Assembly (NCBI GenBank): GCA_009783315.1
Contig: WRHI01000021.1
Location: 1-36,509 of the forward strand
Reading direction: 5' to 3'
Origin: Peptococcaceae bacterium
GTDB taxonomy: Bacteria > Bacillota > Desulfitobacteriia > Desulfitobacteriales > Syntrophobotulaceae
Length of the DNA stretch: 36,509 nt
The notes under the pieces are model-generated. The model did not search any database. It saw only the letters and a program-made list of their open reading frames with translations, and was not told where the DNA came from. This document shows, piece by piece, positions 26,401-34,044 of this stretch. Within the stretch, counting starts at the first letter, position 1, and every line of letters starts with the position of its first letter. The position numbers and the translations under genes are program-made.

Positions 26401-28459
26401 CAAACAACTGGACGCCATCACAGAATACCTCAAAACCATCGCCGCCGAAGAAAACATCCGTGCCCGCCCCCTCTGGCTCGACCCTATAGCTCCCAACATC
26501 CTGCTCAGCACTATCAAGAAAAAATACCCCGCCCCTCCCCAAGCCTACATTCTCAACCCTATCATCGGCGAATACGACGACCCCGCCCGCCAGCGCCAGT
26601 GCGTCCTCACCCTGCCCCTCTCCGCCGAAGGCAACGCCGTCGTCTACGGTGCCGCCGGCAACGGCAAAACGACTTTCCTCAACACCCTCATCTACTCCCT
26701 CATGCAAGACCACAGCCCGGACGAAGTCAACATCTATCTCCTCGATTTCTCCGCCGAAACCCTGCGCGCCTTCGCCAAAGCCCCTCACATCGGCGACGTC
26801 GTCCTCTCCTTCGAAACAGAAAAAATCAGCAACCTTTTCAAAATGCTCAGAGACGACCTCATCAAACGCAAGAAAACCTTCGCGGACTACGGCGGCACAT
26901 ACCACTCCTACATCGAAGCCACCGGCCAACACCTCCCCAACATCGTCGTCGCCATCAACAACTTCTCAGCCTTTGCCGAACTCTACGAAGAAAAAGTCGA
27001 AGCCCTCTCCTACCTGGCCCGAGAAGGCGTCAAATACGGTATCACCTTCATCCTCACCGCCCTCGGCGTCAACGCCGTCCGCTTCAACATGTTACAATAC
27101 TTCAAACAACTCTTCACCCTCCAGCTCAACGACCCCAACGATTACAGCAACGTTGTCGGCAGAACGGAAGGCCTCGTCCCCTCCAAACACAAAGGAAGAG
27201 GGCTTGTCAGACTGGAAGACCTCCACGAATTCCAAATCGCTCATATCACCGAAGAAGCCGTACCCTTCACCTTTTTACAGCACCAAAGCCGGCACTTCAG
27301 AGAACTGTGGCGCGGCAAGCCCGCCGCCCGCATTCCCCTTCTGCCCGACCAGGTCGACGCCGAATTCCTGGCCGATTATCTGCCGGAAAGCATCAGAGCA
27401 TACGCCAACGCCCGGCAGTCAGAAAGCAGGCAGCTCAAGAATCTGCTCAACGATCTTACCACAGATCTGACGACCCCCCCGAAACCGTCAGGCAGCCCTG
27501 TCGCAGCATCCGGCGTTTCCCCGGATCTCTCCCGCCCCCACGGCTTCCAACCACCCTCCACCGGGTCGACGGACTTCGCTTCAACGAACCGCCAACCAGC
27601 CGATTATGAACCGGTCGGCTCCAAACCGACCGGGCCCCAACCGACCGGGCCCAAATCGACCGGCTCCAACCCGACCGGACCCAACCCGACCGACTCCGAA
27701 CAGACCCGCCCTGAACCGGCCAAATTCGATCTCACGACCCTTTCGCTCCCCATCGGCGTGGCCGGCGAAACCCTTAAAATCTACAACTATCCATTCGGCC
27801 GCGCCTATATCACTATGGTCTTCTCCAACGACAACAGCGACCGACTCTTCTACTATGATTTAGCCGACTTTATGGCCTGCCGGTGCGCTTTTGACATCAC
27901 CGTCCTGGATACCGATAAACGCTTAGCCGACAAATTCTTCCACATCCGGAACACCACCTCCTTGACCTGCACGTGCAGCCCGAAAGAATGCGAAACCGCC
28001 GTTCTGGAACTGTTTAGCCAAATCCTTCACCGAAACAACTCCTATAAAGAAGCCTTAGACCAGGGACTCACGCCGGATCCCTTTGACGCCAAAATATTTA
28101 TCATCCCATCCTACACCGCCCTGAAAAAATCCGTCCCCGACGACACCAAAAAGAAGCTCGACCTCCTTCTGGAAAAAGGCGCCATCCAATACAATATCCT
28201 CATCATCATAGGCGAAGACGCCCAAAATTTGCCGACTTTCAACTTAAGCAGCTGGTTCAAACAGCATGTAGGAGCTGACAGGGCTACTCACGGCATCTGG
28301 CGCGGCAACGGCTTCTCCGAGCAATACTGTATGGACACCGGTAAAAAATCCGCGGACGCCAACGACATACCATACGGATTTGGCTTTTGCCTCCAGAAAA
28401 ACAAAGCCGTGCAAACGAAGCTGCTCTGCTCGAAACCGGAAGACCCTGATGAAGACTAA
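23492..28459 (+). CDS. essC: Type VII secretion FtsK/SpoIIIE-type ATPase with FHA domain
   Basis: A 1655-aa T7SSb motor protein. N-terminal region with an FHA domain at about 110-182 (IGRQDNND, SSTH 130-133, NGTFVNG), two membrane helices at about 264-289 and 298-320, and a basic coiled segment after them. The first FtsK ATPase has Walker A GMTGSGKS (K718) and Walker B IISDE (D828, E829). The second has Walker A GAAGNGKTT (K1059). A Pro/Thr-rich linker of TGP-type repeats (about 1330-1416) separates a third, degenerate domain (about 1417-1655) without a P-loop. EssC hexamers drive export of WXG100 proteins. ATG 23492 follows GAGGAG. Codons are extremely C-ending. EsaB-like and WXG100 genes follow within 16-46 bases. 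EssA, EssB and EsaA are not found here. Confidence 0.93.
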   Translation: MLVALLTQKTLTSVTLPDKVTGQYWLNEPPTDPSAKLIGIEGQDGEWVVKSNKKAVVLDDQNQNIRSAILKPLNIHNVRITKTKEKTILYTEPITEDRQIYTKYRVETDLKLTIGRQDNNDIIIINPYVSSTHVNIAYTQGRWSVADSSTNGTFVNGKRVKKQQTLKPGDVIAIIMGFKIIIGADTIAFNNPDGKVRVATQALKPLVRPPIRPPDPDDDEDHTGEYDDIAFHAFSRSPRFKIDIEKPVYRIDSPPQNTTGEETPLMLVLGPSLTMGMASLSMMFFSLNNAMQSDNIAGAAPTMVMSGSMLLGVILWPLLSKSYNKKSRAKKEAQRQEKYKEYLQRLAQKFQDESAKQEKIMRETYVPLTDCVARIQNVSRNLWERGPGQNDFLKLRLGLGSGKLQADVSYAERRFTTDEDNLQEDLYTLCETPKELHDIPITLPLYEEHIAGIIGNPRQTREIAKGLIFQIAALYSPDEVKLVFIYDAADENEFYFTKWLPHVWNNEHTFRFIASATGEVKEISAYLEKEIEHRTPIHNTDMNKIAPYYIIFSLSQTLAQKADMLKQIYAQPKNLHISVLTFYGKLKNLPKECGIIAELGTPAKTYSKDDITGQITTFTPDITLDANPTALSVKISQIRLDTLANTYKLPRMVTFLELFGVGKIEHLNALTRWHDNNPVQSLEAAVGVDTIGSTFKLDLHENFHGPHGLVAGMTGSGKSEFIMTYILSLAVNYHPHEVAFILIDYKGGGMAKSFENLPHTAGIITNLDGAAIKRSLISIESELKRRQTLFAQAGKQQGVSNIDIYKYQKLYREQAVREPLPHLFIISDEFAELKTQQPEFMTQLVSAARIGRSLGVHLILATQKPSGVVDDQIWSNSRFRVCLKVQDKSDSQDMLKRPDAAELTETGRFYLQVGYNELFDMGQSAWAGAPYYPADRVVAAKDDSVIVIDRNGRPLREAKSDKKKQTKNPRKQLDAITEYLKTIAAEENIRARPLWLDPIAPNILLSTIKKKYPAPPQAYILNPIIGEYDDPARQRQCVLTLPLSAEGNAVVYGAAGNGKTTFLNTLIYSLMQDHSPDEVNIYLLDFSAETLRAFAKAPHIGDVVLSFETEKISNLFKMLRDDLIKRKKTFADYGGTYHSYIEATGQHLPNIVVAINNFSAFAELYEEKVEALSYLAREGVKYGITFILTALGVNAVRFNMLQYFKQLFTLQLNDPNDYSNVVGRTEGLVPSKHKGRGLVRLEDLHEFQIAHITEEAVPFTFLQHQSRHFRELWRGKPAARIPLLPDQVDAEFLADYLPESIRAYANARQSESRQLKNLLNDLTTDLTTPPKPSGSPVAASGVSPDLSRPHGFQPPSTGSTDFASTNRQPADYEPVGSKPTGPQPTGPKSTGSNPTGPNPTDSEQTRPEPAKFDLTTLSLPIGVAGETLKIYNYPFGRAYITMVFSNDNSDRLFYYDLADFMACRCAFDITVLDTDKRLADKFFHIRNTTSLTCTCSPKECETAVLELFSQILHRNNSYKEALDQGLTPDPFDAKIFIIPSYTALKKSVPDDTKKKLDLLLEKGAIQYNILIIIGEDAQNLPTFNLSSWFKQHVGADRATHGIWRGNGFSEQYCMDTGKKSADANDIPYGFGFCLQKNKAVQTKLLCSKPEDPDED

Positions 28460-28474
28460 AGGAGGAATCCATCC

Positions 28475-28726
28475 ATGAGTAAAGTTCTGGTAGAAGTTAC
28501 CTTGCCCGCCGCCGGCAGAGCCTATGACGTCTATATCCCGTTAGAAAGCAAAATAGGCGAAGTCCTCCGACTTCTGTCAGGTATACTAACAGATCTGGCC
28601 AACGACAAATACAAAGCTACCGACTGCGATCTCCTCTGCGATGCCGACACCGGCGCAATATTGGATGTTGACAAGATCGTCGCCGAACTTGGAATCAAGA
28701 ACGGCAGCCGGCTCTTGCTCATATAG
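28475..28726 (+). CDS. YukD/EsaB-like ubiquitin-fold T7SS protein
   Basis: An 83-aa protein with the small ubiquitin-like fold of the WXG100 locus accessory family (YukD in Bacillus, EsaB in Staphylococcus). Features: KVLVEVTLPAAGRAYDVYIP as the first beta hairpin, a central helix (IGEVLRLLSGILTDL) and a C-terminal strand GIKNGSRLLLI. It lacks the diglycine tail needed for conjugation. It has been linked to T7SS regulation or core function. GGAGG before ATG 28475; 15 bases after the essC stop. Confidence 0.88.
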   Translation: MSKVLVEVTLPAAGRAYDVYIPLESKIGEVLRLLSGILTDLANDKYKATDCDLLCDADTGAILDVDKIVAELGIKNGSRLLLI

Positions 28727-28753
28727 ATCAACAAAAAAGAAAGGAGCATCATA

Positions 28754-29047
28754 ATGAGTCAATTTACCGTAACCCCGGAACAACTGGCCAAAGCCTCAAA
28801 AGAGATCTCCCAACTGTCCGAAACTTACACCACCATTTACAAACAACTCCTTCAGGCAGCGACAACAATGGGCGCCGCTTGGGAAGGCGCCGACAATTTA
28901 GCCTTCGTAGGCCAGATCAACGGCTGCTGCACCGACCTTCAGAAAATGGCCGACAAAATGCGTTTGGCCAGCCAAGCTTTGGACAAACAACAGAAGAACT
29001 ATTTCAATCGCCAGCAGGATAATCTGAACCGCATCAAAAATATGTAA
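28754..29047 (+). CDS. WXG100-family secreted protein
   Basis: A 97-aa helical-hairpin protein with the central WEG turn (W43-G45) and typical flanking helices (TVTPEQLAKASKEISQLSETY; CTDLQKMADKMRLASQALD). Such proteins are EsxA-type substrates of EssC, exported as dimers. AAAGGAG precedes ATG 28754. It follows the EsaB-like gene by 27 bases. A C-terminal YxxxD/E signal is not obvious. Confidence 0.92.
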   Translation: MSQFTVTPEQLAKASKEISQLSETYTTIYKQLLQAATTMGAAWEGADNLAFVGQINGCCTDLQKMADKMRLASQALDKQQKNYFNRQQDNLNRIKNM

Positions 29048-29092
29048 ACCGATGACAACCCAACCAACAAGAGAAACAAAGGAGTGAACAAC

Positions 29093-29398
29093 GTGTCAGA
29101 TCAAATCAAAGTTGATACTGAGCAAGTTGGCCAAATCGCCGCAAACATTGAAAGATATAACGGCCAACTGGACGAAGCCTTAAAAAAAGGACAAGCCGCT
29201 CTCCAAAGCCTATCAACCGTATGGAGCGGCAAAGCCGCGGAAGACACCCGCGATTCCTTCAACAGCTTCGTCAACAAATATTCTGCGCTATACCACGACA
29301 TGATGGACAACTACGTAAAATTCCTGCGGATAAATATCCAGTCAGGCTATTTTGAGACAGAACAAGCGAATATTGGATTGGCGGATTTGTTTAAGTAG
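29093..29398 (+). CDS. WXG100-family secreted protein with YxxxE signal
   Basis: A 101-aa second WXG100 protein with WSG (W44-G46) between two helices and a C-terminal YFETE, matching the YxxxD/E export signal of T7SS substrates. GTG 29093 was chosen because AAAGGAG lies 8 bases upstream; the earlier in-frame GTG at 29084 directly abuts that site. It is the last gene of the essC operon. It may form a heterodimer with the protein at 28754-29047. Confidence 0.9.
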   Translation: MSDQIKVDTEQVGQIAANIERYNGQLDEALKKGQAALQSLSTVWSGKAAEDTRDSFNSFVNKYSALYHDMMDNYVKFLRINIQSGYFETEQANIGLADLFK

Positions 29399-29405
29399 TA
29401 GAGTA

Positions 29406-29486
29406 ACAATGGACAATGGACAGTGGACAATGGACAATGGACAGTGGACAATGGACAATGGACAGTGGACAATGGACAATGGACAA
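29406..29486. repeat. (CAATGGA)n heptamer array, unit 3
   Basis: About 11 heptamers, alternating CAATGGA and CAGTGGA in a regular two-plus-one order. It begins 7 bases after the stop of the last WXG100 gene and leads directly into the 35-bp repeats. Confidence 0.9.
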
Positions 29487-29583
29487 GGCTGATATCCTTC
29501 AGCCTGTGGACCAATGGACAAGGCTGATATCCTTCAGCCTGTGGACCAATGGACAAGGCTGATATCCTTCAGCCTGTGGACCA
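29485..29583. repeat. 35-bp tandem repeat (about 2.8 copies) with internal palindrome
   Basis: Three units start at 29485, 29520 and 29555. Each contains GGCTGATATCCTTCAGCC, a 6-bp stem with 6-base loop, then a heptamer remnant (CAATGGAC). A single extra copy of the palindrome lies at 29790-29807. Units are identical and have no spacers, so it is not a CRISPR array. From 29584 to 29976 I see only the terminator, this extra palindrome and no supported gene. Confidence 0.9.
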
Positions 29584-29661
29584 GCAGTATCAGGTAAACA
29601 GTATTAACGAGGTGATGCTTGATACCTTGACAGCTGACAATTGTCATTCAATAGGCAAGCG

Positions 29662-29696
29662 CAGACAGATGCGTTTCTTCACCATCTGTCTGTTTT
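29662..29696 (+). terminator. Rho-independent terminator downstream of the T7SS operon
   Basis: CAGACAGATG (29662-29671) pairs perfectly with CATCTGTCTG (29683-29692) and is followed by TTTTCGTTTATTTTT. It lies 264 bases after the last WXG100 gene, beyond the repeats. Confidence 0.75.
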
Positions 29697-29976
29697 CGTT
29701 TATTTTTACTAAAGCGGGTTCCGCCCGCAAGTGGCTAATCCTGATCCTCGATTAAAATCGTGTAAAGATTTCTGGTCTGTTTTGCATCGGGCTGATATCC
29801 TTCAGCCAATCAAGGGCAGACGACGAAGGCGGGCTGGTTGCCCGACAAGGAGGATAACGCAGACAGACGGAAAATAGACCGTAAAGATGGCTCTGTTTTT
29901 AGTTGAGATTAGGATTACTTTGCGGTGCGGAAGTGAGCTAAAAGAACAGCACGCAGAACCACTATGTTTTCAACTG

Positions 29977-30705
29977 TCAACAGTCGGCCTGCCGGCTTTG
30001 CTGTCCACTTTCAATAGTGCTGTCCACTGTCAATACAACCTCCGCCCCCTGACTGGCATATGGATAAATCTCAAAGCGAGCGTTGAACTCACCGGCAATC
30101 TTTCTGCACACACCGGCCATTTGATCCATGCCTTCAGGACAAAAATCTTGTTCTTTGCTGTCTGGCCGGCAGCCGCGCGCCGCGCTGGTTACCGAACAAA
30201 TCACCGCGCCTCCGTCATACGTATTTGTGCTAATGACAATGTCTCCACTGACACTCATATATCGGAAAGCGATGAAACACATATTGTAGAGCAAGTGAAT
30301 CAGCTTGCTCGGGCTGATCAACAAAGGCGGCGTCTTTCCGCCCAATTCAAAACTAATCACATGACCGTGGCGAACCGCCTCAGCTTCCAAAAGTCTCTTA
30401 ACAGACAGAATGACAGCGTTGATATCCGTTTTCGCCGGCGCGTTCAGCTGTGGTTTCAGTGTCTGCAAGAACTCGGTCAGCAGTTCCATGGCGCTGTCCA
30501 GTTTTTCCATCATCACGTTAAAACCGGGATGCTGAGATACAAGGTCTTCTTTCCACAAGAGAATCTGCAGATTCCCACGTACAACCGCCAAAGGGTTGCG
30601 CACCTCATGGGCGACACTCCCCATTAGTTCTTCCAGCATATTCATCCTGTCAGAGCTTAGGATTGAATTGCTGGGAAGGTTCTGTTGAACACTCAATTGC
30701 CCCAT
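29977..30705 (-). CDS. Histidine kinase-like protein (HisKA with degenerate ATPase domain)
   Basis: A 242-aa soluble protein. The HisKA phosphoacceptor box is clear: MGSVAHEVRNPLAVVRGNLQ (H33). The following region has a reduced N-box (LIHLLYNMCFIAF) and no recognisable DxGxG or glycine-rich lid, so ATP binding is doubtful. It has no sensor or membrane segment. It could be a phosphotransfer or sporulation-kinase-derived protein, comparable in layout to Spo0B-type proteins, but that is only a possibility. ATG 30705 has AAAGG about 9 bases upstream; a TTG further upstream has none. It stands alone, with 177 bases to the next gene. Confidence 0.7.
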   Translation of the reverse strand: MGQLSVQQNLPSNSILSSDRMNMLEELMGSVAHEVRNPLAVVRGNLQILLWKEDLVSQHPGFNVMMEKLDSAMELLTEFLQTLKPQLNAPAKTDINAVILSVKRLLEAEAVRHGHVISFELGGKTPPLLISPSKLIHLLYNMCFIAFRYMSVSGDIVISTNTYDGGAVICSVTSAARGCRPDSKEQDFCPEGMDQMAGVCRKIAGEFNARFEIYPYASQGAEVVLTVDSTIESGQQSRQADC

Positions 30706-30882
30706 AATATCTACCTTTCTCGAATGTAACCCTGCCTTCTCCAACTAAATAATTTGTGCTGAATTGACACACAATTTATTTTTTATGACCTGTCAGATTT
30801 AATTATACCTGATAATTCGGGAAATTGTTTTAAAATCCTAATATTTTTGTTTGATTGTTTATGTTTCTCATTTCGAGCCGTT

Positions 30883-31353
30883 CTATCTTTTAACGTCAAA
30901 AACTTTTATCTCTTCAGTCATATCAAGCGTGTGTTTTTGGCCCAAATAAGTGATTTCCACACGAATCTCCGGCCCCAAACCGCGCGCGTCCAGCAGGACA
31001 CGACCGGGACTTACCGAGAAAGATTTTCCCGCCGCGGGAACATCACCCAGGCAAATATCGTTCTGCCATACGCGCACACCGGCCTCCGCAGGCGTGGTTT
31101 TAATAAACAACTGGCGGCTGTCTCCAGAAAAAGTCATAGCCGGTGAAGCTGCGTCACCCACGACCCTTAGATACATCTCCACAGGATCTCCAGCCGTCTG
31201 CATTTGAAAAAACGCGAAAGCCACCACCAACAGAACGGTGAAACGCAGGAGGTTTTTCTTGACGCCGTTGGTTCTGCCGTTGGTTCTTTTGCCTCTATTG
31301 CCAACACGCCGGAGCCTGATATTCTGCGGCCTATAGGAACGCGGAGAAGACAT
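30883..31353 (-). CDS. Membrane-anchored protein with PEGA-like beta domain
   Basis: A 156-aa protein: basic cytoplasmic N-terminus (1-33), one membrane helix (about 34-51, FTVLLVVAFAFFQM) and an extracytoplasmic all-beta part. The segment AEAGVRVWQNDICLGDVPAAG followed by FSVSPGRVLLDARG resembles the PEGA pattern (xVxVxGxxxGxxP...GxxxVxxxxxG). GAGGTGATCCT precedes ATG 31353. I do not recognise a specific family. A perfect 24-bp hairpin lies just upstream. Confidence 0.7.
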   Translation of the reverse strand: MSSPRSYRPQNIRLRRVGNRGKRTNGRTNGVKKNLLRFTVLLVVAFAFFQMQTAGDPVEMYLRVVGDAASPAMTFSGDSRQLFIKTTPAEAGVRVWQNDICLGDVPAAGKSFSVSPGRVLLDARGLGPEIRVEITYLGQKHTLDMTEEIKVFDVKR

Positions 31354-31381
31354 AGGATCACCTCACACCATTCATCATATG

Positions 31382-31434
31382 CACCACAATGAGACCCTAT
31401 TCGCCTCCTGGGCGAATAGGGTCTCATTGTGGTG
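31382..31434. repeat. Perfect 24-bp inverted repeat hairpin
   Basis: The left arm 31382-31405 (CACCACAATGAG...) is the exact reverse complement of 31411-31434 (...CTCATTGTGGTG), with a TCCTG loop. No T run follows on either strand, so an ordinary terminator is unlikely. It lies 29 bases upstream of the membrane protein start codon at 31353. Confidence 0.95.
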
Positions 31435-31515
31435 TAGGGGTTAGGGGTTAGGGGTCAGGGGCAAGGGTTAGGGGCAAGGGGCAGGGGGCAGGAGGTAGGG
31501 GTAGAGTGCTAGGGG
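31435..31515 (+). repeat. G-rich degenerate (GGGGTTA)n tract
   Basis: About 10 runs of three to five G occur every 6-8 bases (TTAGGGG, TCAGGGG, CAAGGGG types), a sequence able to form G-quadruplexes. It ends at the stop of the flavoprotein gene. A fragment of the same unit (AAGGGTTAGGGGCAA) occurs at 8321-8335. Confidence 0.85.
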
Positions 31516-32819
31516 GATACGGCTTGGGCGGCCGCTTGTCCCGCCGCGTATCCCATTGAAAAGGCCGCCTGCAGATTGTAGCCGCCGGTTATTCCGTCCA
31601 CATCGACAACCTCGCCGGCCCAATAGAGACCATCGATATGTTTTGAAGCCATCGTTTTGGGGTCCAATGAGCGAATGTCGATGCCTCCGGCTGTGACGAT
31701 TCCTGCTTGTAGGCCTAAAGTCCCTGTTACCCTCATGGATACGGCCTGCAGCATCTCGGCCAGGCGCCGGGTTTCTGCGGCGGTAATCTGCCGGGCCTTT
31801 TTTGCGCTGTCAAGACCCGATAGCTCCACAATTATCGGAATAAGGTTTTTCGGCAGCAGATCGCCTAAGGCGTTTTTAAATTGACGCGCCCCCATTTTCC
31901 CCCAGTCTCGCTTGAGCCGTTCAATCAATACATCCTGACTCAAAGCGGGTTTCAAGTTTAGGGTGAGACCCACGGTGGATCCTTTTCCCAGTGCTTGTGC
32001 CGCCATTCGGCTTAAGGTTAGGACGATCGGCCCCGATACACCGTAATGCGTAAAAAGCATTTCTCCAAATTGGTCTTGCTTTTTCACTCCTTCAATCCAT
32101 AGGGACAGTCTGACGTTGCGTAATGACAGCCCCTGTACTTTTGCGGGCCATGATTCCGCCGTTTTCAGCGGCACCAAAGCGGCCCTAGCCGGTACAACTC
32201 CATGCCCTACGGCGCGGGCCATGACATAGCCATCCCCCGTTGACCCTGTGCCGGGGTATGACGCGCCGCCAACCGCTATGATAACGGCATCCGCCGGCCA
32301 AAACCTGTCCCGTGCGGCGACACCGGCCACAGCCGCTCTCGTTGCTGCGGAGCTTGCGCCCTCCCCCGTCCCTTCCGGTAAACAACCGGACTTGTGCAAG
32401 CGGATAGCGTCGATGTGTTGGTTGAGATGAATTCCAACGCCTTGATCCCGGACAAAACCAATGAGAGCCTGCGCCACCGACTCAGCCCGGTCATTGATCG
32501 GAAAAACGCGGCCGCCGCGCTCAACTTTTGTCGGCACTCCCTGTTCCCGGAAGAATTCCCGCAGGGTTTCGTTATCAAAAAGCCGCAGCGCTGAATGCAA
32601 GAATTTGCCGTTACCGGGATATGCTTCAATGAAATCGCTGATTTCTCCGTCATGGGTAATATTGCAGCGCCCCTTGCCCGAAAGCAGCAACTTGCGGGCA
32701 AGTTTGTCCCCCTTTTCCAGCAGAAGAACCTCCGCCTGAGGGGCCGCGCGCGCAGCCGTGCCGGCCGCCATCAGACCGGCCGCTCCGCCGCCTACAACAA
32801 CAATTCTTTTTCTGGCCAT
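31509..32819 (-). CDS. BaiN/YhiN-type NAD(P)/FAD-dependent oxidoreductase
   Basis: A 436-aa flavoprotein of the HI0933/YhiN/BaiN family (usual length 390-430). The N-terminal dinucleotide fold carries VVGGGAAGLMAA (8-19). The family hallmark KLLLSGKGRCNITH follows at about 40-55. The GGASYPGTGSTGDGY segment and the C-terminal WAGEVVDVDGITGGYNLQAAFSMGYAAG motif are also conserved. Members are soluble; BaiN is associated with bile-acid metabolism in some Clostridia, but most are uncharacterised. ATG 32819 follows GGGAGAAAT. The long upstream extension of the frame overlaps the next gene and is not supported. 43 bases separate it from the upstream ferredoxin gene, so co-transcription is likely. 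Confidence 0.92.
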   Translation of the reverse strand: MARKRIVVVGGGAAGLMAAGTAARAAPQAEVLLLEKGDKLARKLLLSGKGRCNITHDGEISDFIEAYPGNGKFLHSALRLFDNETLREFFREQGVPTKVERGGRVFPINDRAESVAQALIGFVRDQGVGIHLNQHIDAIRLHKSGCLPEGTGEGASSAATRAAVAGVAARDRFWPADAVIIAVGGASYPGTGSTGDGYVMARAVGHGVVPARAALVPLKTAESWPAKVQGLSLRNVRLSLWIEGVKKQDQFGEMLFTHYGVSGPIVLTLSRMAAQALGKGSTVGLTLNLKPALSQDVLIERLKRDWGKMGARQFKNALGDLLPKNLIPIIVELSGLDSAKKARQITAAETRRLAEMLQAVSMRVTGTLGLQAGIVTAGGIDIRSLDPKTMASKHIDGLYWAGEVVDVDGITGGYNLQAAFSMGYAAGQAAAQAVSP

Positions 32820-32862
32820 ATTTCTCCCAGCGCGTATGCTATACAACGAACACAATATACAA

Positions 32863-33939
32863 CTAATACAATATGCCTTTGAGTTCAGGATCTTCGCGGG
32901 CGCACCCAATGCACAGCCCCGGCTCCAAATTATGAAAGATCTGACGCCCGCAGGACACGCATAACCGCGGAATAATCTTCCGCAGCAGAATCTTGCCCTT
33001 AATATAGCGCTCGTCCAAGGCCATGTCTTCCATCGCAACCGCCTTAGGACCGCATACTTTCAGGCATCTCTGGCAATGGACGCAGAGGGACGGCTGATAA
33101 ACAATACGCTCCACGCCGTTGTCCTTGTTATGGGTCAGAGCGCCTTGGGGACAAACATGCGCGCAAATGCCGCATGATGTACACTGTTCATTAATTTTTA
33201 ACGCCTGAAAAGGGATCTTATGCCCGGGCGCCAAGGCAAGAGCGTCCAGGAGCCACCGGCGCGAACGCGGAATATTATAAGTTTCTTCGGCCAACACGGG
33301 CAGCATGGCCTTGAGCTTGTCCCGCAGTTTATTCTGTTCGCGCAACTCTCCAATTGTGGGCGGGTCTGCCGGTATATTTGAAGATGGGGTCGGTGGGTCT
33401 GCTGCTGCTGTGTCTAACGAAGCCGGCTCGTCAGGCCGGATGGTGGTTTGGCCATCCCAGGGGGCGATTTTGATTTTTATATTATTAGGCGACGTCCAGT
33501 GTTCCAACAATGCCTTGAGCGTGCCCACACTATGAGAACATGCTTTCACATCCTCACAAACGGCACAATCTCCCGTAAGAATATTCACTTCTTTTCGATC
33601 CGATAAAAGCATCAACGCGCTCCAGGCATCGCGATCAAACATACCGATGCAACTGATCTCGCAGCCACCGGGCCGGGCCGCCGGACAACTAAGCACAACA
33701 GGATCCGCGTCAAACATATGCCTCTTGATTTCGTCCATAGCGCGGTCAACGAACCCGTCACTGGGGCAAACAGCCATACAGACGCCACAATCCGTACATT
33801 TATTCGGATCAATTTTCTTAATCTCATTGATCGCGCCGTGAGGACATTTCTGGAAACATTCCCAGCATGTTGTTGCAAAAGGTTTTTTGATGTTTAGACA
33901 ATTTCCCGGTTGAAAAAACACTTGACTGGCTACCGGCAT
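32863..33939 (-). CDS. Polyferredoxin-like 4Fe-4S protein with extra cysteine domains
   Basis: A 358-aa iron-sulfur protein. An N-terminal pair of clusters (ATTCWECFQKCPHG at 22-34, then CTDCGVCMAVCP at 48-59) precedes a cysteine-containing middle domain (about 80-145: SCPAARPGGCEISCIG, GDCAVCEDVKAC) somewhat like MvhD-type electron-transfer subunits. After a proline-rich linker (about 160-205) come two more CxxCxxCxxxC clusters (CTSCGICAHVCP, CVHCQRCLKVC) and a zinc-ribbon-like CVSCG...CIGCA. It probably passes electrons between redox enzymes; partners are not encoded nearby except the flavoprotein downstream. ATG 33939 follows GGGGGG; the upstream frame reads through heptamer repeats and is not native. 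Confidence 0.82.
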   Translation of the reverse strand: MPVASQVFFQPGNCLNIKKPFATTCWECFQKCPHGAINEIKKIDPNKCTDCGVCMAVCPSDGFVDRAMDEIKRHMFDADPVVLSCPAARPGGCEISCIGMFDRDAWSALMLLSDRKEVNILTGDCAVCEDVKACSHSVGTLKALLEHWTSPNNIKIKIAPWDGQTTIRPDEPASLDTAAADPPTPSSNIPADPPTIGELREQNKLRDKLKAMLPVLAEETYNIPRSRRWLLDALALAPGHKIPFQALKINEQCTSCGICAHVCPQGALTHNKDNGVERIVYQPSLCVHCQRCLKVCGPKAVAMEDMALDERYIKGKILLRKIIPRLCVSCGRQIFHNLEPGLCIGCAREDPELKGILY

Positions 33940-33960
33940 GATTGAACCCCCCCTTTTTGT

Positions 33961-33993
33961 CAATGGACAATTGACAATGGACAATGGACAATG
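33961..33993. repeat. (CAATGGA)n heptamer array, unit 4
   Basis: Four to five heptamers with one CAATTGA variant. It is the inverted partner of 34045-34090, separated by 51 bases, and lies just upstream of the polyferredoxin start. Confidence 0.85.
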
Positions 33994-34044
33994 AGGAACC
34001 GGAAGCCGATACAATTAGAATAGATAGCCCTTCCCTCTGCCTTT

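Noticed and set aside
23708..26932. Long antisense reading frames opposite essC (about 23708-24658, 24680-25402, 25958-26932)
   Set aside because: They arise because essC uses almost only C-ending codons, which removes stops on the other strand. The translations are Gly/Asp/Val-rich with no family pattern or ribosome binding site.
29485..29583. CRISPR-like 35-bp periodic repeats
   Set aside because: The units are directly adjacent with no unique spacers and no cas genes are present.
29887..30627. 246-codon plus-strand frame
   Set aside because: It is antisense to the histidine kinase-like gene with its clear HEVRNPLA box.
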